A DNA stretch of 64,000 bases from DATAUD01 sp035511075 (GTDB lineage Bacteria > Verrucomicrobiota > Verrucomicrobiia > Limisphaerales > Palsa-1400). The DNA lies in assembly GCA_035511075.1 (NCBI GenBank), contig DATKFW010000132.1, positions 62,001-126,000 of the forward strand, given 5' to 3'. The notes under the pieces are model-generated. The model was not told the DNA's origin. It ran no database searches and saw nothing but the letters and a program-made list of their open reading frames with translations. The translations under genes and the position numbers were made by a program. This document shows, piece by piece, positions 52,334 to 61,145 of this stretch. The number at the start of each line of letters is the position of its first letter. Positions within the stretch are counted from its first letter, which is position 1.

Positions 52334-53898
52334 ATTGTTTGAGCGGGCCTGGTTGAGGCCGAGGACAGTTCAATCCAAAACGACGTGCCCGTAACGCCGT
52401 CAGACTCCACGCCCACCGTGCCCCCCATTCTTTCGACCGCCTTTTTTACGATGGCCAGACCGATGCCGGTTCCTTCATAGCGCATGCCTGGGTTGATACG
52501 CTCGAACATGCGAAAAAGGCGGGATTGGAATTCTGGTTTTATTCCTATGCCATTGTCGGCGATCCAAAGTCGAACCTTGCCATTCCGACACTCGGACCGT
52601 ATGTCGATTTGTGGAATGGTTTTAGGGTTGACGAATTTAACGGCATTGCTAAGCAAGTTGGAAAGTGCCTGCGTCAAAGAAGCCTCATGCGCCATCGCAA
52701 CGCCAAGTCCATCCTGGAGTCTGATTTGCGCATGAGGTGCTTGCATTTCAGGATATTGGTCCAGGATGTCGCGAAGGAGAGGAGCCAGTTCCACTGATTT
52801 AAGGCTCACGTCGGAACGGAGCACTCTCGTGTAAGTGAGCAGGTCCTGAATCAATTTGTCCATGCGGCCGCTACTGCGGACGATCTTTTGCAGAAAGCCG
52901 AGACCCCTCGCATCAAGTCGTGGGCCGTAATCTTCAATGACGGCTTTGGCATACGCCTCCATCGCGCGGGCGGGACTGCGCAAATCGTGGGAGACGCTGT
53001 AGGAAAACTCCTCGAGCTGATTAATTGCCTCATTCAAGGACGCGGTCCGTTCCATCACACGGTGCTCCAACTCACGATTGAGCGTTGCGAGTTCTCCCCG
53101 CACCTCGTGCATCTTCTGTTCGACGCGCTTTTGCTCCGTAACATCGCGGGCAATTTTGGAGGCGCCAATTATCTTTCCTGAAGCGTTCTTAATCGGCGAA
53201 ACCGTAAGCGAGATGTTGACCAGCGAACCGTCTTTGCGCTGTCGCACCGTTTCGTAGTGATCGATTTTTTCCCCGCGACGGACGCGGGCCAGAATCTTGG
53301 GTTCCTCATCCTCATGCCCTTCCGGCATCAACATCGTCACCGACTTGCCAATGGCTTCCCCGGCGGTATAGCCGAAAATGTTCTCTGCTCCTTTGTTCCA
53401 GCTTTGAATAATTCCGTTCAAATCCTTGCTCAATATGGCGTCGTCTGAGGACTCCACAATCGCCACGAATTGCAATTGGAGTTCCTCGATCTTTTTTTGC
53501 TGGGTTATGTCGCGGGCAATTTTGGAGGCGCCAATTATCTTTCCCGAAGCGTCTTTAATCGGCGAAACCGTAAGCCAAATGTTGACCAACGAACCGTCTT
53601 TGCGCTTTCGCACTGTTTCGTAGTGATCGATTTTTTCCCCGCGACGGATGCGGGCCAGAATTCTTGGTTCTTCGCCCTGATTCTCTTTCGGGATCAACAT
53701 CGTCACCGACTTGCCGATGGCTTCCGCGGCGGTATAGCCGAAAATCTTTTCTGCGGCCGGATTCCAGCTTTGGATGATGCCGTCGAGGTTCTTACTAACA
53801 ATCGCATCATGCGTGGATTCGACAATGGCCGCGAAGTGCCTGTCAGGCCCTGAATCTGAAACCGATGTCGAAACACTATTTTTGTCGGTCGAAATCAT
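52330..53898 (-). CDS. PAS-PAS sensor histidine kinase
   Basis: 522 residues: two PAS+PAC domains (about 20-140 and 142-265) that are nearly the same, then a HisKA domain with H-box YSVSHDLRSPARAM and a HATPase with N box LSNAVKFV, G1 DNGIGI and G2 GTGIGLAIV. It is soluble and has no membrane helix. The PAS domains may bind haem, flavin or another ligand; the sequence does not say which. It is paired with the single-domain regulator through ATGA coupling. Confidence 0.94.
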   Translation of the reverse strand: MISTDKNSVSTSVSDSGPDRHFAAIVESTHDAIVSKNLDGIIQSWNPAAEKIFGYTAAEAIGKSVTMLIPKENQGEEPRILARIRRGEKIDHYETVRKRKDGSLVNIWLTVSPIKDASGKIIGASKIARDITQQKKIEELQLQFVAIVESSDDAILSKDLNGIIQSWNKGAENIFGYTAGEAIGKSVTMLMPEGHEDEEPKILARVRRGEKIDHYETVRQRKDGSLVNISLTVSPIKNASGKIIGASKIARDVTEQKRVEQKMHEVRGELATLNRELEHRVMERTASLNEAINQLEEFSYSVSHDLRSPARAMEAYAKAVIEDYGPRLDARGLGFLQKIVRSSGRMDKLIQDLLTYTRVLRSDVSLKSVELAPLLRDILDQYPEMQAPHAQIRLQDGLGVAMAHEASLTQALSNLLSNAVKFVNPKTIPQIDIRSECRNGKVRLWIADNGIGIKPEFQSRLFRMFERINPGMRYEGTGIGLAIVKKAVERMGGTVGVESDGVTGTSFWIELSSASTRPAQTI

Positions 53899-54260
53899 TA
53901 CGTTTTACGATGAAGCCACCCACACGGTCGATTCATCCTGCGCTCCAACGAGCCTTTATCCAATCAAATCCTGACATGTAGTTCCTCCTCCCCCATCTGC
54001 CAAGCCATGCCCAGATTTTTGCAGGTTTTGCTGGGAAGAATGGACCGCCTTGGAGCCACCGACTCCTGGCGTTCCCTCCGCTTAACACCCGGCCAAGACT
54101 CGAAACGTACTGGCCAGCGGGAACTATTGCAAGCGGCCAGTTCTGCCTGGGCGATCATTTGGCGCGATACAACCTGGCAGGAATTGCCCCCAGCGCACGC
54201 CCACCCGCCTGGATTGTCGGCCACAGGAATGATATAATAGACCGGAGACGCATCCAGAAT
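53899..54260. other. Intergenic region without supported gene
   Basis: 362 bases between the divergent PAS-PAS kinase and the SHOCT gene. Short ORFs on both strands overlap neighbours and have no protein-like composition. No tRNA, repeat or clear operator was seen. Confidence 0.6.
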
Positions 54261-54533
54261 ATGAACATCACCGATGAATTGGAGCGACTGAATAAGCTCC
54301 GCAAAGATGGGACTCTCAACGACGAGGAGTTCTCGAGAGCGAAAAACAGCCTCTTGGGACAACAAAACGAATCCAGGCCCGGCGACAGATCACCGCGGGA
54401 AAACTCGTTTGGTGAAGCGGCCGATCGCTTCGTATCGATGCAAGTGGTCGTTATTGGAGCGATGATTATTCTGGCTATTCTTTTGGCCGTGCTTCTGCGC
54501 CACTGGCATTTCCACCATCATTTCTATCCATGA
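54261..54533 (+). CDS. SHOCT-domain membrane protein
   Basis: 90 residues from ATG 54261. The SHOCT motif (DELERLNKLRKDGTLNDEEFSRAKNSLL, about 4-31) is followed by a polar linker, one membrane helix (about 60-80, QVVVIGAMIILAILLAVLL) and a His-rich end (HWHFHHHFYP). SHOCT domains are short helical hairpins found at the ends of membrane and other proteins; function is unclear. It converges on the giant secreted protein. Confidence 0.8.
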   Translation: MNITDELERLNKLRKDGTLNDEEFSRAKNSLLGQQNESRPGDRSPRENSFGEAADRFVSMQVVVIGAMIILAILLAVLLRHWHFHHHFYP

Positions 54534-54563
54534 GCCAAGGAAGAGGCAGTCCACTGACAGCCG

Positions 54564-57500
54564 TCACATGCTCGGGTTGCCGGCGGTTGGCTCGGAACCA
54601 AGATTATCCTGGAAGGGCAACGGCTGAAGATTGGCGCCGGAGCGCTCGATCGAATATAGGCTTGGCTGGCCTTTGCGATTGGATGAAAAGATGATGTGCT
54701 GGCCGTCGGGGAGCCACGTGGGATGAGTGGCTTGTTTGCCGTCGCTTGTAATTTGCTGGAAATTGGAGCCGTCGATGCCAACGATCGCGATCTCAGTAGC
54801 GGCTCCGACGGTCACAGTCAGAGCGATGGTAGTTCCATCGGCGGAAATGGCGGGCTGGCCAGGTGGGCCACTGATACCGCCGACCAGTTGCGGATCGGTG
54901 CCGTTGGCTTGCATAACCCACAGCGCATTGACACCTGAACGGTCGGAGACGAAGACGATTTTTTTGCCATCGGCAGTGGTGGCCGGGGAATCTTCCGTGG
55001 CGGAATTAGTGGCCAATCGTTGGAGTCCCGAGCCATCGATGTTCATGGAGTAAATCTGGGCGGTGCCGGATGCGTCGGCTGCGAAGACGATGCTTTGGCA
55101 AGCCACCAGCCAAGCGGGATCGAAGTTGTCGCCGGAAGTGGCGACAAGCTCCTGCTCGGCGGCGGTGTTGGTGAGGCCCTTTACGTAAATCTGCTCCTTG
55201 CCTGAGCGGTCCGAGACGAAGACGACTTTGCCGCAACCGCCAGCAAGGGAGAGATTCGGGCTGAAATCATCGTCACTGGGAGAGCTAAGGTCGGTGGGCG
55301 CGCTAGCGTTCATGGAAAGGAAGATTTGGCGCATCGCGCCGGGAGAGGTGAAAGCCAGCAGGGAAGGTTGCGGGAAGCCGGGCTGGATGAGCGAGGGGGA
55401 GGAGAATTGGGAGGTGTTACCTGCGGGATCGGTAACCGTGCCGTTTAATTGCCAGCCAGGGATGAGAGAAGCGGGATCGACAGTTAATGTGACGTTGAAC
55501 TGGCCATTCGCAGTCAGGCCAACGCCGACGGGTATTTGCCCCTGGCCGCCCGGGTCGCTAAAAATCTCGACGATACTGCCGTCCGGGGCCTGGTTGGTGC
55601 CGGAGACGGCGCCGCCGTTGAAGTACAAGAGGGTGGGTGGCGCAATCATATTATTCCCGTCGGCGGAAAGTTCGATGCCCAGGCTGGTATTGCCCGTGAT
55701 CGAATTGCCCGAGACGGTGTTGCCGACCGAGCCTTGGCCGCTGACCAGCACGCCGGTGTTGTTGTCGCTGATGGAACAGCCGGTAATCTGGTTGGAGACA
55801 GACCCCAGCGCGATTACGATTCCGTTGGCTTGATTGCTGATGATATCGGCGCCATCAACAAGGTTGCTCGCCGAGTTTTCGACGCGCAGGCCATTGAAGT
55901 TCCACGCCAGAACGTTTCCACCGACAATTTGGTTTTGCTGGGCGCCCTGGTGGATGTAGATGCCGTCGGAATTACTTGAAATGTAGTTATTGATGATAGC
56001 GTTGTTGGTCGCCAGGGCACCGCTGATGTCAACGCCGGTGAGGTTTTGAAAGATGTAATTGGTGGCAAGGTCGCCGCCGACCAGGACGTTGTAAGCATTT
56101 GACAGGACAATGCCGGCGTTGGTGTTCTGCGCCACGGCGAGATTGCCTAATGTCCAGGTATGGGCGCCGGAGACCAGCATGATTCCGTTAGTGTTGTCCT
56201 GGATTGTGCAGGAGAGGATCTGGCCGCTGCCGGCTTGGTTGCTGACGAGGATGCCGACGGGCTGGCTTTCCAAAAAGCCGTCGGGGCCAAGGTAAATCTG
56301 ACCACTGTAATACTGAACTCCAATCGCGCAATTGCGCACCAGATTATTCGAGGTGCCGGGGTCGGTGATAAGCACCCCGCTCTCGCCGTTGCCGCTGCTG
56401 ACGCAGTCTGCCGACCATGAGACCGGCGGGCCAAAGACGCGGAAGCTCGTGTTGGTTTCAGCGACATCGGCGCCCAGAATGTTATCGAATGCCCCCAACT
56501 CGAAGCGGACGCCATCGCGACCGTTAGCCAAGGTTTGCGAGCTGGTGAGTATGTTGCCGCTGACAGTGGGGCCGGAAAACGCCAAGCCGTCCTGGGCGTT
56601 GGAAGTGATGATAAGACTTGAAAGGTCATTATCGTGCGCGCCAGAATCAACGAGGCAGCCATCCATCAGATTGTTTTCAATATAGTCGCCGACATCCGGG
56701 CCGTAATAAATACTAACGGGTTGCACCTCGACGATCTGGTTTCCGGACGAGCCCTGGGTGAGGTGGATGCCGTTGGAACCGTTGAGCGTGCTGGCAAAAA
56801 CTTGCACCAGGTTGTTGGACGCTTCCTGGAGGAGTATTCCGTCCACCAGACAGGCCGTTATGCCGGTGGTAATTTCGTTGCTGCTGGCGCCGCCGCTGAT
56901 GAAGATTCCATCGTTAGTCTCGCCCGAAATGGTGCATTCGATCTGATTGTTCGTCGTATCGGGACCGTCGATTTCGATGCCGTTGTAATCGCCATTCAAG
57001 GTGGTGGCAAAAATGTCCATTCCGCTGGTGCCGTTCTCGAGGCGAATGGCGGCCCGGCCATTACCGAGCGGTTCGGTCGAGTTAAAAAGCGGACTGCCCT
57101 GAGAGCCGCTGTTGACGAGCAATTGGAAAGAGCCGGGTGCGACCTGGACGTTGGTAACGCGGACACCGTAAAGGCCGTTGCTTTGGGTGCCGATGACAAT
57201 ATCGTTGGGACCACATCCGGCGCAGACAACGCCGCTGCCGAGATTAAAACTGGCCGCCTGGAAATTATTGTCGCCGATGCCGATGCCGCCCACCGAGCCG
57301 ACACTATTGCCGGATGCTCCGTTTGTAATCGTGATCCCATTGCGCGCGTTGGCATAACAACCGCCAGTGAATGAATTCTGAGTTACGTTCGGCCCGTCCA
57401 TATACAGCCCATCGAGACCATTGCCGGCCAGGGTCATCAGTATCCCATTGCCGATGGCGCTGCCAAGCAAAGCCACTCCGTGTTGCAAGTTTCCGGTACC

Positions 57501-60500
57501 AGGAGTCCCGAACTGATTTACGCCGCTCCCGGTCGAGCCAAACAATGCATTGTCCACCGCCCCGCCGGTAAGCGTGGCCCCGTTGCCGGCATTGCCGAAC
57601 GATTGATTGAGCGTAAAGTTGTTGTTGCTACCGCCGTTGATCACCAGTCCATCGCCCGCATTGCTCACGATGTCCATCGTTCCGTAGTTGAAGTTCCCAG
57701 TAACGGTCAATGCATTTCCACTGACACCGGTAAAGGTTGCCAAAATGTTATTAGCCATGCCGGATACCGTGGCAGGCCCGGAAAAAGTGCCACCCACCGT
57801 GTTGCCGTAGCCCGGAACGGAAAGGGTGCCTGAAAGCGTGAATGTGCAACGGTTATTAGTCCCCGACAGCACAACATTGCCGCTCAACGTGCCATTGAAC
57901 GTGTTGTTATTGCAGTTAATGGCGGCACTGTCCCCTGAGGCGCCGGAGATGTAGTGTAGATATCCAGGCCCGAGAAATAAATTTGTAGGTGTCCAGCCGC
58001 CGATACCGTTGGTGAGTTGATAGCCATTAGGTGTCGCAGTGCCATTGGCAAAAGCCATGGCCTGGGCCAGACTAATGCCAGTAAGGCCGCCAAAAGAAAT
58101 GCTGGCGCCCGAGGTCAGGTTGGTGGGCGGGACAAAGGGTGTTATTTGATAAGAAATCGTGTCTATGCCCGCGGGAGTCCAGATGCTCAAGGTGCTGGAT
58201 GGGGGCGAAAGCGGATATATTGAAACGGCGACGACGCCGTTCGGTTGCAAATAGAGCTCAGCACTGTTGGCGCCACACAGGGCAACCACCAGATTCGGGT
58301 CAGTTCCAACGTTCATAACATTCAAAGTAACCACATTCCCAGCGGCAACGCCGCCGGGCGGCTGGACGGACGTGATCACTGGCGGTCCGAACACCGTAAA
58401 CACCGGCCCAGGAATGGTGAGCGTTCCGCCAGTGCCCAGAGCATGGAGGATCTTGATCGGCCCGGTCGTTGCTCCAGATGGAACGGTTAACAGCACGTCG
58501 CCAATGCCACTTAAGTTGAGGGGCTCAACGGATGTCGCGGCGACAAATCCGTTGGAACTGGTAAACAGAAATTGGTCGGACCATGAAAAGACCGATCCCT
58601 GGATTTCGACGTAAGTGCCGGCGTATGGGACGCCATTGAAATTGGTGGTGGGATCAAAGCCCTGCAGCGGCGTGACGCTCGAGATCGCGGCGGAACTCGA
58701 GACGGTAAAAGTGGCGTTGCCTCTGCGGCCTTGAGTGAGAACGACCATATTGTAGGCGCCATTCGGGGCATCGCCCGGGATAAGAACGGAAAGGGTCTGC
58801 ACGCCAGTCGAATCCGGGCCGGTAACCGAACTGACCTGACCGTCGAAGTAATAAGGCGCCGAGGGGCCGTTCTCGAAGGTTACAAGGTCAGTGGCCGGGT
58901 TGTTCGTGTTGAAGGGCTGGATGCCGGGGGAACCCTGGAAAGTGACGGTGATGGACTGGCCTGGTGCGGCGGTGGAGGGAACTACGCCGAGAATTTGCAA
59001 AGCAAATGCATCGCCGACCTGGACAAAGTCAGATTCGAGGGTCGTGGTACGGAATAAACCGGACGCCCTTTCCACGACCTGGCCGACAGTGGAAATAGTC
59101 TTCAACTGTCCATTCAGCGGAACGAGGCTTTCGCCGGCCTGCTCGATAATGCTTTCAAAGCCGTGCTGATAGAATTCGCCGGTGAAGTCCTGCGCCAGAC
59201 TCTGGAGCAGCGCGATGACAGCCTGGCCAAATTGATAGCTGTTTTGAACGCCGCCTGCCAATTGCACTGCCTTATTGCCGATGGCGGCAGTTTTTGCGGC
59301 TGCCTTGAGCGCACCTGCTGCGTCATCACCAATGACAAGACTAGCCAGGGTGAGCGTGGCGTTAACGATGTTAATGGCAACCACCCGGACGTAGACTCCA
59401 TCCATGTTGCTGGTCACGAACTCGAAGTCCTCGGGCGTGACCAGGGCCGGCCCGACGGCGCGCACCAGGTAAAGGCCATTGCCCGGGGGAAGAATGACGC
59501 TGTTGTCCGAAATCTTGGGCACCAAGGCATCGGCAATGGCCTTGGAGAGTGTGCCAAGGATGTCGAAACGGCTGGAGAGCAAATTGGCTTCGACCCACCG
59601 TTCGGTATAGAATGTCCCTTTGGTAGGGTAAATCGCCGGGGTGACTTCGGGATTCTGAACAGTCTGGTTAAACTGGACGGTCCCGTCCGGGAAGGCCGCA
59701 TTGACGTCAACATCCTGGAATATCACGAGCCAATCGACTGGATTGAAATGACCGTTGCTGGCCTCGGCGGTGAGGTGGTTCCCTTGAGCTGATATTTCAA
59801 CAAATGGAATCGGAGTGTAAGTGTTCTCCAGCTCATAAATCTGCGGGCCAACAGAGGCGAGCTGTTTTGGCCGCGGCGTTGACGGCACAGACTCCTCCAT
59901 TTGCTTTGCCAGCTCGGAAATGCCTTCGTTGGTGAGCACCGACTCGACCGCTGCCAAATATGCGTTGGTAACATCGGGTTGATCGTAAGGTTCGGAGCTT
60001 TGGATCATCTCGGTGGCCAGCGCCGAGGCCAAAGCCGCGACGGCCGAGTTGCTCTGTATGATTCCCATGATGATCGGTCCAAAATTGGGGTCGCTGGTGA
60101 AGAGGTAGGGGTTTTGGAAGACCATTGCGTCGGCAGTCGAGTTGACGTTGATTGTAATCGGCTGGGTGGCGTTGAAGCTCACGGCGCAGAGAAACAGATT
60201 ACTATCCGCGCCGCTGCCGCTGGCAAAGGTGAGCACCGGCGCACCCACCCGCACGGGGATGACTTGATTGGTGGATCCGGTGGTGGCAGGCACGGCGGCG
60301 CCGTAGAAATTGGCCACCGTGAAATTGCTGGCTGCAAGCCCAGCGGGCGGAACGACAGTTACTGCCGCGTTGGTCAGAATGACGAAAACGCCATCGCTCG
60401 TAACACTTTGGTTGGTGGATCCGACTGTCAAGTCGCTCGACATGGCGCCTTGCGGAACAATGACGGTGAGAAGCGTGGGTGTCTCCGAGACAATCTGAGC

Positions 60501-60923
60501 CGGAACGCCGCCAAAATCCACTGCATATTGTCCATCGGCCCCAATGAACTGGCCGACGATTTGCACCTGAGTGCCCGGTCCGCCGCTGGCGGGAGAGAAC
60601 TGGAGGATTTGCAGGCTGCCGTCCACTTGCATCGCGTTGTAGAAGCGGGCGGAGTTTGTGTTGGTGAAGGAATCGGTCGTGGTGTGGGGCGTGTCTCCGC
60701 TGAGAAACAGGTCCACGGGCAGCCAGTTGACCAAATCTGGCGATGACTGAACCAGAATGTATTCCCCGGTCTGACCTTGGACCTGAAACTGCACCGCCTG
60801 GTTGGCGATCTGAACCGAGCCGAGTTGGATCGACTGACCGTGCAGCGCAACGGCGAACAGGATAGGCCACAAGAGGGCGTATTTACGCCATGGCAAGGCA
60901 CAAGGATAAATATTCATATTCAC
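54564..60923 (-). CDS. Giant secreted beta-helix protein with C-terminal TolB-like propeller
   Basis: 2119 residues. A signal sequence is followed by the N-terminal 'VQSSPDLVNWLPV ... ARFYNAM' domain (about 55-95) and an IPT/TIG domain (about 105-185, ILQFSPASGGPGTQVQIVGQF). A helical and beta middle, with further TIG-like segments (700-900), leads to a right-handed beta-helix of many short Asn/Gly-rich rungs (about 1000-1850). The C-terminus carries at least four TolB/PD40-type repeats (about 1900-2110, GKKIVFVSDRSG, QHIIFSSNRKG). No protease or glycosidase motif was noticed. It is presumably extracellular, for binding polysaccharide or surfaces. It is divergent from the GH3 gene. Confidence 0.82.
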   Translation of the reverse strand: MNMNIYPCALPWRKYALLWPILFAVALHGQSIQLGSVQIANQAVQFQVQGQTGEYILVQSSPDLVNWLPVDLFLSGDTPHTTTDSFTNTNSARFYNAMQVDGSLQILQFSPASGGPGTQVQIVGQFIGADGQYAVDFGGVPAQIVSETPTLLTVIVPQGAMSSDLTVGSTNQSVTSDGVFVILTNAAVTVVPPAGLAASNFTVANFYGAAVPATTGSTNQVIPVRVGAPVLTFASGSGADSNLFLCAVSFNATQPITINVNSTADAMVFQNPYLFTSDPNFGPIIMGIIQSNSAVAALASALATEMIQSSEPYDQPDVTNAYLAAVESVLTNEGISELAKQMEESVPSTPRPKQLASVGPQIYELENTYTPIPFVEISAQGNHLTAEASNGHFNPVDWLVIFQDVDVNAAFPDGTVQFNQTVQNPEVTPAIYPTKGTFYTERWVEANLLSSRFDILGTLSKAIADALVPKISDNSVILPPGNGLYLVRAVGPALVTPEDFEFVTSNMDGVYVRVVAINIVNATLTLASLVIGDDAAGALKAAAKTAAIGNKAVQLAGGVQNSYQFGQAVIALLQSLAQDFTGEFYQHGFESIIEQAGESLVPLNGQLKTISTVGQVVERASGLFRTTTLESDFVQVGDAFALQILGVVPSTAAPGQSITVTFQGSPGIQPFNTNNPATDLVTFENGPSAPYYFDGQVSSVTGPDSTGVQTLSVLIPGDAPNGAYNMVVLTQGRRGNATFTVSSSAAISSVTPLQGFDPTTNFNGVPYAGTYVEIQGSVFSWSDQFLFTSSNGFVAATSVEPLNLSGIGDVLLTVPSGATTGPIKILHALGTGGTLTIPGPVFTVFGPPVITSVQPPGGVAAGNVVTLNVMNVGTDPNLVVALCGANSAELYLQPNGVVAVSIYPLSPPSSTLSIWTPAGIDTISYQITPFVPPTNLTSGASISFGGLTGISLAQAMAFANGTATPNGYQLTNGIGGWTPTNLFLGPGYLHYISGASGDSAAINCNNNTFNGTLSGNVVLSGTNNRCTFTLSGTLSVPGYGNTVGGTFSGPATVSGMANNILATFTGVSGNALTVTGNFNYGTMDIVSNAGDGLVINGGSNNNFTLNQSFGNAGNGATLTGGAVDNALFGSTGSGVNQFGTPGTGNLQHGVALLGSAIGNGILMTLAGNGLDGLYMDGPNVTQNSFTGGCYANARNGITITNGASGNSVGSVGGIGIGDNNFQAASFNLGSGVVCAGCGPNDIVIGTQSNGLYGVRVTNVQVAPGSFQLLVNSGSQGSPLFNSTEPLGNGRAAIRLENGTSGMDIFATTLNGDYNGIEIDGPDTTNNQIECTISGETNDGIFISGGASSNEITTGITACLVDGILLQEASNNLVQVFASTLNGSNGIHLTQGSSGNQIVEVQPVSIYYGPDVGDYIENNLMDGCLVDSGAHDNDLSSLIITSNAQDGLAFSGPTVSGNILTSSQTLANGRDGVRFELGAFDNILGADVAETNTSFRVFGPPVSWSADCVSSGNGESGVLITDPGTSNNLVRNCAIGVQYYSGQIYLGPDGFLESQPVGILVSNQAGSGQILSCTIQDNTNGIMLVSGAHTWTLGNLAVAQNTNAGIVLSNAYNVLVGGDLATNYIFQNLTGVDISGALATNNAIINNYISSNSDGIYIHQGAQQNQIVGGNVLAWNFNGLRVENSASNLVDGADIISNQANGIVIALGSVSNQITGCSISDNNTGVLVSGQGSVGNTVSGNSITGNTSLGIELSADGNNMIAPPTLLYFNGGAVSGTNQAPDGSIVEIFSDPGGQGQIPVGVGLTANGQFNVTLTVDPASLIPGWQLNGTVTDPAGNTSQFSSPSLIQPGFPQPSLLAFTSPGAMRQIFLSMNASAPTDLSSPSDDDFSPNLSLAGGCGKVVFVSDRSGKEQIYVKGLTNTAAEQELVATSGDNFDPAWLVACQSIVFAADASGTAQIYSMNIDGSGLQRLATNSATEDSPATTADGKKIVFVSDRSGVNALWVMQANGTDPQLVGGISGPPGQPAISADGTTIALTVTVGAATEIAIVGIDGSNFQQITSDGKQATHPTWLPDGQHIIFSSNRKGQPSLYSIERSGANLQPLPFQDNLGSEPTAGNPSM

Positions 60924-61145
60924 CGGTCGAATTGAATTTTCCGAGTTAATTGCCGGGAGAACTAAACGGTTTTGGCGTTCTCCCGTTGCTTTATCTTGCT
61001 TCAGCGTGAAATGGATTTTTCCAGTTCACGTTTAAGTATTTCCAGCCTGCGGCTTCCGGCCCAGTCCTGTCAAGTCCTAGTTCTCGGAAGTGAGTGCATC
61101 TTAAATCGTTCTGGACATTACGGACGTTCTCAGCAAGAAGAAAAC

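Noticed and set aside
53964..54365. 133-codon minus-strand ORF in the gap before the SHOCT gene
   Set aside because: Overlaps the SHOCT gene and has no recognisable pattern or ribosome site.
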